Shown one piece after another: positions 1 through 9,550 of a stretch of DNA of 64,000 nucleotides. The first letter of the stretch is position 1; every line of letters begins with the position of its first letter. The position numbers and the translations under genes were made by a program. The stretch spans positions 1 through 64,000 of the forward strand of contig JBKBSF010000008.1 in NCBI GenBank assembly GCA_046291875.1, written 5' to 3'. The notes beneath the pieces were generated by a model. That model was not told the DNA's origin and searched no databases. It saw nothing but the letters and a program-made list of their open reading frames with translations. This DNA is from SKVR01 sp046291875. Its GTDB lineage: Bacteria; Bacteroidota; Bacteroidia; Bacteroidales; UBA7960.

Positions 1-25
1 GCACAATAGGTTGTGATACATTAGG

Positions 26-2920
26 CTCAGAGAGCATATTCCAGAAAAACAAGGATTAAGACTTCAGGAACTTTACTGATATAATCTCTCATAGTAGCAC
101 TCAGAGAGCATATTCCAGAAAAACAAGGATTAAGACCGAGTAACATTCATACTGATGGTAGAAATGGGTTCTCCTCAGAGAGCATATTCCAGAAAAACAA
201 GGATTAAGACCTAATTCTTCGCCTTCTTCAAGAAGTTCCTGAGCCAGCTCAGAGAGCATATTCCAGAAAAACAAGGATTAAGACCAATATCTCACATATC
301 TCTTTAATGGACATACCATCACTCAGAGAGCATATTCCAGAAAAACAAGGATTAAGACCAAAGATATGAATTTTGCACCGTTCATGTTTGCGAAACTCAG
401 AGAGCATATTCCAGAAAAACAAGGATTAAGACCGGTTCTTCGGTAGGTTCTTCGGTAGGTTCTTCGATAGCTCAGAGAGCATATTCCAGAAAAACAAGGA
501 TTAAGACCCTTAGCAGCCTGTCCTTTAAGAGCATCAAGGTTATCCTCAGAGAGCATATTCCAGAAAAACAAGGATTAAGACGCAAGGTACGGTAAAGTAC
601 CGAACTTTGACTTTTATCTCAGAGAGCATATTCCAGAAAAACAAGGATTAAGACCATTTTAGGTGAAGTGATAACTTTGTAGGATTTAAGACTCAGAGAG
701 CATATTCCAGAAAAACAAGGATTAAGACTTTGTTGGGCCTGGGCTTGTAAAGCTGGCAGAAGGTCTCAGAGAGCATATTCCAGAAAAACAAGGATTAAGA
801 CTCTTTTATCAGAAGTCGGTTGGGGCCGACTTCTGCATACTCAGAGAGCATATTCCAGAAAAACAAGGATTAAGACACTTCAATACGTGAATTATACATA
901 GTCTGCTAAGGTCTCAGAGAGCATATTCCAGAAAAACAAGGATTAAGACATTTTTTCAGGCTAATCTTTGTTATACCTGAAACGTCTCAGAGAGCATATT
1001 CCAGAAAAACAAGGATTAAGACCTAAACTATGATATTTTTTATACACCTCATTAAAACTCAGAGAGCATATTCCAGAAAAACAAGGATTAAGACAAATTT
1101 CTGAAAAACCAACTTTATTGTAGTGTTTTCTCAGAGAGCATATTCCAGAAAAACAAGGATTAAGACTAAAATCGTTCTTTGCTTTTCGGGCATAAAAAAA
1201 GGGCTCAGAGAGCATATTCCAGAAAAACAAGGATTAAGACTGTTGATAATACTTATTATATATACCTGTAAAATCTTCTCAGAGAGCATATTCCAGAAAA
1301 ACAAGGATTAAGACTCTTTTGTAGTTTTGCCCTGCAACGGTTTAAAGTACCCTCAGAGAGCATATTCCAGAAAAACAAGGATTAAGACTGTTAAAACAGG
1401 CTTGTAAAACGTCTCTTTTTTGGCTCTCAGAGAGCATATTCCAGAAAAACAAGGATTAAGACGGAGAGCTACCATCATGAGAACTAGTAAAAATAATATC
1501 TCAGAGAGCATATTCCAGAAAAACAAGGATTAAGACGAGGCCGTGCCATGCTTTTTCTTTAAGACTAAAAAATCTCAGAGAGCATATTCCAGAAAAACAA
1601 GGATTAAGACGGCAATGGTTTTATTTGCGGACTTAACAGGTTTTTCTCAGAGAGCATATTCCAGAAAAACAAGGATTAAGACGCTTTGTAGTTCTTGATT
1701 ACTAATTTTTTCATTAGATCTCAGAGAGCATATTCCAGAAAAACAAGGATTAAGACCATGGGGTATTCAACCCCTTCGTCGTCGTCGATAATACTCAGAG
1801 AGCATATTCCAGAAAAACAAGGATTAAGACAAAATAACCATTGTTGATTTGGCACCTTTGTTTATTCTCAGAGAGCATATTCCAGAAAAACAAGGATTAA
1901 GACTTTTAATTTCTGTGAGTGTGAAGGCTTCGGTGTAATTCTCAGAGAGCATATTCCAGAAAAACAAGGATTAAGACCTACTGTTGGAAGAGTGGTAGGT
2001 CTGAGTTCTGCAACCTCAGAGAGCATATTCCAGAAAAACAAGGATTAAGACTTTATCAACTGTAGCCAAATCATCAATTCTAATAGCCTCAGAGAGCATA
2101 TTCCAGAAAAACAAGGATTAAGACATTCTTCGTCTTCTTCCTCAGTGTTATTTGAGATTTCCTCAGAGAGCATATTCCAGAAAAACAAGGATTAAGACTG
2201 CGGCGGTTTTGTCGTTTCCGCGGTAGTATTCGAGCTCAGAGAGCATATTCCAGAAAAACAAGGATTAAGACCCCCATTTTTTGAATTCTGGAACATTTTC
2301 AATTCCTCAGAGAGCATATTCCAGAAAAACAAGGATTAAGACTACTTTATCGTTACCGTCTGCCATTGACAAAGACTCAGAGAGCATATTCCAGAAAAAC
2401 AAGGATTAAGACCCTTTACATCTGTACGCCATGCGAACGAATTTAACGCTCAGAGAGCATATTCCAGAAAAACAAGGATTAAGACTCAGAAACGTCTTTA
2501 TGGATATAACCTTCTGTTTGCACTCAGAGAGCATATTCCAGAAAAACAAGGATTAAGACACATATCCAGTAGGGGCAACCTCACTAAAAACTCGCTCAGA
2601 GAGCATATTCCAGAAAAACAAGGATTAAGACAGGTTTTCAGGTTAGGAGAAATAAGCATAAAAAAACTCAGAGAGCATATTCCAGAAAAACAAGGATTAA
2701 GACTCGTTCAACCCAGGCACCTGAACACCCTCAGACACTCAGAGAGCATATTCCAGAAAAACAAGGATTAAGACTAATTAACAGTGGCTTTATCCATTTC
2801 ATTCATATTACTCAGAGAGCATATTCCAGAAAAACAAGGATTAAGACTGCTGCTCTACCATATGTTTGCAAGAATTTGGATTTCTCAGAGAGCATATTCC
2901 AGAAAAACAAGGATTAGTAA
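26..2920 (+). CRISPR. CRISPR array, 40 repeats of 37 bp, leader-distal end
   Basis: The array has 40 copies of a 37-bp repeat. The first is at 26-62, the second at 100-136, and the last intact one at 2811-2847. Each starts CTCAGAGAGCATATTCCAG and ends AAGGATTAAGAC. The 39 spacers are 33-38 bp, mostly 36-37, and all differ. The fortieth repeat, at 2884, is identical up to ...GGATTA (2916) and then diverges. A degenerate terminal repeat normally marks the leader-distal end. The repeat ends in ATTAAGAC, which resembles the 8-nt crRNA 5' tag (ATTGAAAC type) of type I and III systems. Both signs point to transcription on the plus strand with leader and cas genes left of position 1. Bases 1-25 are a partial spacer or the leader edge. 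The repeat has almost no internal dyad symmetry. This, the tag and the spacer length favour type III or I-A/I-B over type II or I-E/I-F. The type is an inference, since no cas gene is in the window. Confidence 0.98.
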
Positions 2921-3332
2921 TGCTGATTGCTAAGCGTAAGGAAGAATTAACGAGCAGGAAGCAGTATACTGAAGGCCTGCATTCAGGGATTTGGGGGGTT
3001 GGGCCCCTTGCTCCAGGGCTATGTTTTTTGGCTTTTGCTTTTGTACGTTGGCCACGGCCTGTTTACCCTTTTTCCTCTTAGCTTTTACCTTTTAGCTTGT
3101 TAAGCATCTTACGGAAAAACAAGGTTCAGTAAAGATAAACGGCAAGTGTGCATGAAAATTCACGTGCAGCAAGAAGAATACCGGGGGACGGCAGGCAGGG
3201 AATCCGGAGATTGGGTATCCAGGTCCGGGAGTATGGGATCTGTTATAGGGCCACCGGTTTTTAGCCTTTCAGCATCACCCACACATAACACCCCATACCT
3301 CATACCTTTACCTCACACCCCATACCCCCTCC
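2921..3332. other. Intergenic stretch after the CRISPR array, nothing recognised
   Basis: About 410 bp lie between the last degenerate repeat and the recB stop codon. The composition changes sharply from AT-rich spacers to G/C-rich and then C/A-rich sequence, with low-complexity ACACCCCATACC-like runs around 3280-3330. Short open frames here have no recognisable content. No promoter, terminator or leader-like AT-rich tract was seen, which agrees with this being the trailer side of the array. Confidence 0.5.
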
Positions 3333-6300
3333 TCAGCTCAGCAGGGCATCCAGCGCCTGTATCTTGTCTGCTTCGGGCTTGCAGGAGTAGATGCCGGTAT
3401 CTTTTCCCTGGCGCAGGCCGCGCAGGTACAGATAGATAACCCCGCCAAAGTGCCTTTGGTAATCAAAGTCCGGGATGCGGCTTTGCAACCAGCGCTTCAC
3501 GGCAAGGGTGTAAATAAGGTACTGCAGAGTGTAGTTGCTGGCCTTCATGGCTTCATCAAGGGCTTGCGGAGTATAGTCCTCCAGGGTATTGCCCAGGTGG
3601 TTGGATTTCCAGTCGAGGATGTAGTATTTGCCATTGTGCTCAAAGATGAGGTCGATGAAGCCGGTCATCAGTCCCTGCAGGGTGGCTTCGCCGCCCAGTC
3701 TTGCCTCATCGCCCAGCATATCATTAATCTTCTGTTTGCTCACTTCATCTTTGATGGAGAAGTTGAACTGCATTTCGGGCAACATTTTTTCCCGGGAAAT
3801 CTGCTTAAGCTGGAAGAATTCCCCACTGATGGGAATGTCGGTTTCCAGGGTATGCTCCACCAGGGCTTTAAAATGGTTCAACAGTTCCTCTTTGAGGATG
3901 TTGGGGTAAAATTTTGCAGCCTCCTGCAGGGATTGCCCCCAGGTGTCGGGCTTGTTGAAATCGATCCTTTCAAAAATGCTGTGCAGCGCTGTGCCCACAG
4001 CGGCGCCTCTACCCAGCTCCTGGAAGATAAAGCGGTCATAGCCTTGCTCCAGCTCCACACTTTCGAAAGCAGAAGCATAATGCTTGCTGTTGAGCGCGCT
4101 GAAGCTGTGTATCCCAAAGGTGGGTTTCACATCGGCATAGGTAATTTGTGGTATTCTGGGCGAGAACTTCACGGGTTCGGCCGCGGCCTCATATACGGAA
4201 CTGGTTGCTTGCTGCACCTTGTCGTGTTCAAAGAGCGGACACTGGGTGCTCAGAAAAGGCTTCAGAGACGATTCTTTTACAGCTCTGTTTTGGCAGATAT
4301 AGGTTTTGTAACGGGCACGGGTGAGGGCTACATAGAGCAGCCTTCGGTTTTCCTGCTCCTGTTGCTCCCTCCAGAGTTTCTCCTGTTCTGTCGTGAGGCG
4401 ATGGGCGAATTTGTACCCCTGGGAGTCTCTGAAGTCAAACAATGCCACATCCTCTTTTATACGCAGATCCAGAAAGGGCGCAAACACGACTTCGTAGGTA
4501 AGCCCCTTGGATTTGTGGATGGTGGTAATCCTTACCGCCTCTTCTTCACTTTCCAGGCGTTGCTCGTAAGCTTCGGAGGCAGCATGGGGCCGGCTGATCA
4601 GCCATACCAGCAGTTCCTGCGCCGAGCATCGGGTCTTTTGTTCCTGAAGGTGCAGCAATTCGGCCATCTGAAAAATATTGGAAAGGCTTCTTTGTCCGCT
4701 CAGCCCCAGGGAAAGGCAGTTCGAAATCAGGTTGCAGCTGTCGAAAAAGGAAAAAAGCATATTGTAGATGCCCTGGTCTGCCCATTCTTTCCTGAGTTGC
4801 CTGAAAACATCCAGGTACGCATCATGGTTAAGTTTTTCTATGTCGTTCCTGCTGAAACCGGCATAGGGGCTGAGGAGCAGTTTGTTGATTGAACCCCGGT
4901 GGGGTTGTATAACCACCTCCAGCAGGTTTTGCATCCAGGCTGCGTCCGCAGAGGAGAAAACAGAGGCATCATCCAGGGTAACTGAAGGAATACCCGCCGC
5001 TTTAAGGGCTGCCTGAATGGCATCGCCCTGGTAGGCTCCCCTTACCAGCACCGCAATACGGGAAGGTTTCAGCGGTTTTCCATCTATAAGCACTCCGGGG
5101 GTGGTAAGCAAACGAAGTATTTCGGTTCTTACATAGTCCACTATCTGCTCATTGTTATCTAAGCTATTGATAGTAAGCGGCTTCACCGGCTTTCCATCCT
5201 CTTCAAAATTCCCAAGGGGTATATCGCCTTTCTCAACCTGCTGGTATTCAATATCCTGATCATAAAATGGGTTGTCGACACCCAGGAATGTATTCAGTGC
5301 ATCCACAAAATCACTGGTGGAGCGAAAGTTCTGGTTCATGGTGTGAAGCACATTTACCTGCGCCCTTGCTGCCTTGTAGGTGGTCATATCCGCTTTGCGC
5401 CATCCATAAATAGATTGCTTGGGATCGCCGATATAAAAGAGCAACTTATCCTGCTCCGGGGCAAAGAGGGTATGGAAGATCTCGTATTGCTTCTTGTCGG
5501 TATCCTGAAATTCGTCAATAAACACCGCATCGTATTTTTTCAGGATCAGACGATTGATTTCGCCTTTGCTGACAGCCTGGTGCAGAATGGAGATCAGATC
5601 GTCGAAACTGATCAGATTACGCTCTTGCTTGTGGCGTGTCACATTCTCCCTGATGGTTTTAATGGTCTGCCCATAAAAGTTGAACGTAAACAAGCGCGTA
5701 CGCTCCTTCAGCTGTTCCTGTTTCGTGAAAATTTCCTGTGCCAATGCCAGCTCATGGGGGAAATAGGTTGTGAAATAGCCGGGTGCGCCATCAGCCTTCT
5801 TCAGGAATGCCTTTGCGAAAGCCTCTGGGGTGGGATTGTCTGCCTTAAGTTTATCTCCGTAAGAGTTTGATTTGCGAGCCGACAACTCCTCCCAGTTTTC
5901 CTGCATATGATCTTCGTAAGCTTTCATGGCCTGTTCATAAGCCTCAATATCTTTTTTCAGCTCCTTTTCGATCGCAGCACGATCTACCTCAGGATACACA
6001 TACTCCCTGTCGCCCAGCATTTTCAAGGCAACCGCCATCATGTCCTGCCGCGAGAGCTGCCTGCTGATGTGCCCGAACACTTTTAAATCTTCCAGGGTGT
6101 TGATCTGCTGTCGCCAGCATTCATTCACATGAAATTCAACCAGTGTGGCGGGATCATCCATCAGCGTACTGTCGAAGGCTTGCCCTGCCTCGAAAGGATA
6201 ACAGCTAATCATTTCCTGACAGAAACGGTGTATGGTCATTACGGCCAACTGATCGAGAGATTGAACAGCGTTTTTGAGCAGGCGGAATTTTTGTTCATCA

Positions 6301-6575
6301 GGTTCACCCACCACCTCGCGTATTACAGCATTGTCTGTCTGCTTATGGCTGGCATACCTAAAGGCCTCTCTGACGAACTTACGGATACGCTCTTCCAGCT
6401 CCGCCACCGCAGCATTGGTGAAGGTAACCATCAGGATCTTCTCCACCGGGATCTTTTTCTCAAGTATCAGACGCAGTACCATAACAGCTACCGACCAGGT
6501 TTTTCCTGTGCCGGCACTGGCTTCAATGAGGTTTGTGCCTTGCAGGTCTACTTTTTTAACATCAAAGGCTGCCAT
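3333..6575 (-). CDS. recB: RecBCD enzyme subunit RecB (UvrD-like helicase-nuclease)
   Basis: This is the large helicase-nuclease subunit of exodeoxyribonuclease V, which resects double-strand breaks and feeds RecA recombination. The 1080-residue product opens with a superfamily 1 Walker A motif, ASAGTGKT (residues 19-26). It then has motif II DEFQDTD near 355, a UvrD-type motif V (TIHKSKGLTYEVVF) near 690 and motif VI (YVALTRAR) near 760. The C-terminal part carries the RecB-family nuclease signature: GFIDLIF followed by YILDWKSN, with the metal-binding Asp and Lys of the D-x-K motif. It is slightly shorter than E. coli RecB (1180 aa). The gene is last in a recD-recC-recB operon, 14 bp behind recC. 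AddA was considered, but AddA partners AddB, whereas here the neighbours are RecC- and RecD-like. No terminator is evident after the stop. Confidence 0.93.
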   Translation of the reverse strand: MAAFDVKKVDLQGTNLIEASAGTGKTWSVAVMVLRLILEKKIPVEKILMVTFTNAAVAELEERIRKFVREAFRYASHKQTDNAVIREVVGEPDEQKFRLLKNAVQSLDQLAVMTIHRFCQEMISCYPFEAGQAFDSTLMDDPATLVEFHVNECWRQQINTLEDLKVFGHISRQLSRQDMMAVALKMLGDREYVYPEVDRAAIEKELKKDIEAYEQAMKAYEDHMQENWEELSARKSNSYGDKLKADNPTPEAFAKAFLKKADGAPGYFTTYFPHELALAQEIFTKQEQLKERTRLFTFNFYGQTIKTIRENVTRHKQERNLISFDDLISILHQAVSKGEINRLILKKYDAVFIDEFQDTDKKQYEIFHTLFAPEQDKLLFYIGDPKQSIYGWRKADMTTYKAARAQVNVLHTMNQNFRSTSDFVDALNTFLGVDNPFYDQDIEYQQVEKGDIPLGNFEEDGKPVKPLTINSLDNNEQIVDYVRTEILRLLTTPGVLIDGKPLKPSRIAVLVRGAYQGDAIQAALKAAGIPSVTLDDASVFSSADAAWMQNLLEVVIQPHRGSINKLLLSPYAGFSRNDIEKLNHDAYLDVFRQLRKEWADQGIYNMLFSFFDSCNLISNCLSLGLSGQRSLSNIFQMAELLHLQEQKTRCSAQELLVWLISRPHAASEAYEQRLESEEEAVRITTIHKSKGLTYEVVFAPFLDLRIKEDVALFDFRDSQGYKFAHRLTTEQEKLWREQQEQENRRLLYVALTRARYKTYICQNRAVKESSLKPFLSTQCPLFEHDKVQQATSSVYEAAAEPVKFSPRIPQITYADVKPTFGIHSFSALNSKHYASAFESVELEQGYDRFIFQELGRGAAVGTALHSIFERIDFNKPDTWGQSLQEAAKFYPNILKEELLNHFKALVEHTLETDIPISGEFFQLKQISREKMLPEMQFNFSIKDEVSKQKINDMLGDEARLGGEATLQGLMTGFIDLIFEHNGKYYILDWKSNHLGNTLEDYTPQALDEAMKASNYTLQYLIYTLAVKRWLQSRIPDFDYQRHFGGVIYLYLRGLRQGKDTGIYSCKPEADKIQALDALLS

Positions 6576-6589
6576 AATGTACAGATGTA

Positions 6590-9550
6590 TTAAAGGTGTA
6601 ACAATTGTTTCAGTTCCATGAGCTGCTTCATGTCTTCATCCGTAAAATCCTGAAGATATCCTTCGTCAAGCAAAACCCGGATGTACTTGTTGGGCGGCAT
6701 ACCGTTTCTGTAATAGGGGAATGCCTCATTCTGGAAGGCTTTGACTACACTTTCGGAGGTAAGCTCACTTCTGGAAGGTTTGCGTACAGCAGAGAGGGTA
6801 AATTTCAAAGGGCGCTGATTGCCTTTCATGAAAATTTCCATGAGCCGATCCAGCCTCTCAAGCGCCTGTCCGGGCGGGTAAACTGGCATATGAGCCACAT
6901 CACCGTTTTTCAGGATCAGCATGGAGGTTGTGAGGGGCAGTTGTGTGCAAAGCAACAAGGTTTTCAGTGCAGCACTCACCCTGTATTTTTGATTGTCGGA
7001 GAAGGTATAGGCTATGTAGCTATTGTTGAACACAGGGCCCAGCGTGCCGGTAATCCTGCAGGAATTTCTTTTCAGGTCGATAAGAACACTTTGTGGGGCA
7101 TGGTTGTGGAGGAGCCGGACAAAAGTTTCCTTTACGGGTTCAGTCTGGGCCATCAACTCCGCAGCCACCAGATGTCCGGCATTTTTCAAGGGGAGTAAGC
7201 TGTTTTTAACTCCTCTGTCGATAAAGCTCTGCAAGCTTCCATCGTATCCCATCAGGTAATTTTTGATCATCCATTGTTGCAAATGATCCAGATCGAATAA
7301 TTCTGTATCCGAGATGATGTCATTTTTTTCGGCATAGGAGATTCCAAGTACATGGTTGAAATACCAGTCAATGGGTGCTTCAAAGAACTTCAGAAAATGC
7401 GGAAGATCAGCCTCTACAGGTTCATCAGCTACAGTATCTGCATTTTTCTGAAACAAGAACTGCTGCGATGGTCCTCCATAGAGGTAAGTAAACAACTTCT
7501 GTCCGTCATATTTTGCGCTGAACCCATGCAAAGGATGAACCACTGGTTGCATATCCAAATAATCCATCAGGGTATCCAGCAGGATGGAGGGCGAAAGTAC
7601 AGTGTTATCCTTTACGCTTCTGCCTATATAGCTCAGGTAAAGCTTTTCGCGGGCCCCCATAAGGAAATCCAGAAACAGAAACTTATCGGCTTCGGCTTTG
7701 GATCTGTCGCCAGGCCTGTAGGCATCACCCATCAGGTCGAACCCCAGAAACTGATCCTTACGGGGGAAAACGCCATTGTCAAGACCCAGAAACGCAATCA
7801 CCTTATGCGGGATACCGCGGGCCTGTAAGGCAGAGGTGAGTGTAATACGTCCGGAATTGAAGTGATGTGCTCTTGTTTCACCAAAAAGTGCTTTTGCCAG
7901 TTCAGATAGAAAAACCTCATAGGATATCCTCAACGATTCGTCGGCATTTTTCAGATAACCCAGCGATTTATAAATTTCCTTGACCTCCAGCCGGTCATCC
8001 TTGCTGGTAGGGTTGCTCCAAACCATTTTTTCAACGATCTCTTCCAGAAAAAATTTTCGCCATTCCGTCAGGGTAAGTGTCTTTTGCTGATAATCCAGAA
8101 GATTTTGCAGTGCATCCACGAAAGCTTTGAGTCTTAAAAGATCATAGCTGCCGGCTGCCTCGGCATCCTGAAAGGGAAATATATCTTCAAACGCTTCCCC
8201 GCTTAACATGGCATAACCCAGGATGATCTTATCCAGGCCATACTTCCAGCTCACGAAGTGCGTATCGTCCTCCTTACGGTTTTCTCTTCCAAACCGGATA
8301 CCGGCCTTGTCGGCCATTTGCCGAACATATGCAAAATCCTGTATCTGAAAAGCTTTGCGGATGCGATTGTGTTCCAGTATTCCCAATACCTGAGAAAGGG
8401 TGAAGTCGTCCTCCCTGAGGTTCATGATAAGCTCCAGGGCAGCAGTCATCGAATCGTCAGCATTGCTTGCGGCACCCGACACCTTCACGGGTAGCTTCAC
8501 GGGGGCATTGCGAAAAACAGCCTTAACCAAAGGAGCATACACGTTGATATCTGGAGCCACCACCAGGATATCAGACGCTTTTAATTCTCCTTTATGCTTT
8601 TCAAACAAGTCCAGAAGATAATTGTACAGCGATTCCACCTCCCGCACGGGGGTATGGCAGCAATGCACCTGTATGGAATCATCGGAGGTATTATCATCCA
8701 GATCGGTATTAAGTACTATGCTTTGCTGCAACCGGCCCAGCAATGTAGTATGATTTCCGGGAGAATATTCCTGGAATTCAGGCGCTATCCCTTCAAAACC
8801 CTGCATAAGCTCCAGGGCTTTCCGGCCCCAACCTTCCAGTAAAGTGTGTTGAAAGCTTTTGTGCTGGGTGGGCAGGCAAACATAAAAGTGAACATCAACA
8901 AAGGATGCAAGCTGCTGGTAAAAATCCCGGTGGTAATCGGTGTATATGGCAATGCCAAACAAATGAATCTCTGGCCATTTGTCTTTCAGCAGGTGATCCT
9001 GTGTGGATATTTTTTCAAGGAGGGTCTTTTTACTCTCCGCTCTCGACTGCAACGCCAGGGCTCTCCACAACCATTTCTGCCAAGGCTCTGCCGTATGATC
9101 TCCCAAAAGGGCATCCGCATTCCAACGTTCCGGCAGCTCAGCCCGGTAGAGCTGGTACTGGTCGAAAAGATCGGCGATCCGTGAGGCCAGCTGCATCCTG
9201 CGCAGTTCATTCTCCCGGTAGTACTCAGCTACCTTGGGAAAGCTCTCTGTGAATGCCGGAGAACCCAGCAATCCATAAATAGCAAAACGCAGGTTGTCGA
9301 TATTTCCGGGTAGCGTTGCTCCCAATAACAATTCATTCACTTGCCCCATAAAACCATCCTGATTCTGAAAAGCATAATGGGCAAATACGCCGTTCTCCAT
9401 TGCCAGTTGGGTAGTGAGCCAGGCATTCATCCCACCTCCCTGGGTTATGATCATGCTTGGGCTGAAGATGGAACCGGCTTGCTTTTTAAGGTTGTGGGCC
9501 AGCTTCTGGCAAAGCGACTCCATTTTGTGGGATACATATAGCTTTTTCAT
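6590..9550 (-). CDS. recC: RecBCD enzyme subunit RecC
   Basis: RecC is the scaffold of the RecBCD complex. In E. coli it splits the duplex and scans the 3' strand for Chi. The 986-residue product has the RecC N-terminal pattern: an early GGGMNAWLTTQLA segment (from residue 38), then an alternating helicase-like fold without intact Walker residues. A stretch ITLTSALQARGIPHKVIAFL follows, and later FLGLDNGVFPRKD, typical of RecC helicase-like domain 2. The C-terminal third (DWYFNHVLGI and onward) corresponds to the degenerate nuclease-like domain. It is shorter than E. coli RecC (1122 aa). Its ATG overlaps the recD stop as ATGA (9547-9550), so translation is probably coupled to recD. Whether the Chi-recognition residues are conserved cannot be judged by eye. 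Confidence 0.9.
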   Translation of the reverse strand: MKKLYVSHKMESLCQKLAHNLKKQAGSIFSPSMIITQGGGMNAWLTTQLAMENGVFAHYAFQNQDGFMGQVNELLLGATLPGNIDNLRFAIYGLLGSPAFTESFPKVAEYYRENELRRMQLASRIADLFDQYQLYRAELPERWNADALLGDHTAEPWQKWLWRALALQSRAESKKTLLEKISTQDHLLKDKWPEIHLFGIAIYTDYHRDFYQQLASFVDVHFYVCLPTQHKSFQHTLLEGWGRKALELMQGFEGIAPEFQEYSPGNHTTLLGRLQQSIVLNTDLDDNTSDDSIQVHCCHTPVREVESLYNYLLDLFEKHKGELKASDILVVAPDINVYAPLVKAVFRNAPVKLPVKVSGAASNADDSMTAALELIMNLREDDFTLSQVLGILEHNRIRKAFQIQDFAYVRQMADKAGIRFGRENRKEDDTHFVSWKYGLDKIILGYAMLSGEAFEDIFPFQDAEAAGSYDLLRLKAFVDALQNLLDYQQKTLTLTEWRKFFLEEIVEKMVWSNPTSKDDRLEVKEIYKSLGYLKNADESLRISYEVFLSELAKALFGETRAHHFNSGRITLTSALQARGIPHKVIAFLGLDNGVFPRKDQFLGFDLMGDAYRPGDRSKAEADKFLFLDFLMGAREKLYLSYIGRSVKDNTVLSPSILLDTLMDYLDMQPVVHPLHGFSAKYDGQKLFTYLYGGPSQQFLFQKNADTVADEPVEADLPHFLKFFEAPIDWYFNHVLGISYAEKNDIISDTELFDLDHLQQWMIKNYLMGYDGSLQSFIDRGVKNSLLPLKNAGHLVAAELMAQTEPVKETFVRLLHNHAPQSVLIDLKRNSCRITGTLGPVFNNSYIAYTFSDNQKYRVSAALKTLLLCTQLPLTTSMLILKNGDVAHMPVYPPGQALERLDRLMEIFMKGNQRPLKFTLSAVRKPSRSELTSESVVKAFQNEAFPYYRNGMPPNKYIRVLLDEGYLQDFTDEDMKQLMELKQLLHL

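Noticed and set aside
323..1230. Minus-strand frames with repeated LNPCFSGICSL
   Set aside because: They are the translated CRISPR repeat and run through repeat-spacer units; not genes.
3110..3130. GGAAAAACAAGG near 3113 as a fossil CRISPR repeat
   Set aside because: Only about 12 bases match, and the same 12-mer occurs by chance inside selU near 27321.
2866..3439. Short plus-strand frames after the array
   Set aside because: One begins inside the last spacer and repeat; the other runs into the recB gene antisense. No protein-like content.
3450..4892. 480-codon plus-strand frame
   Set aside because: Antisense shadow of recB, which has all helicase and nuclease motifs.
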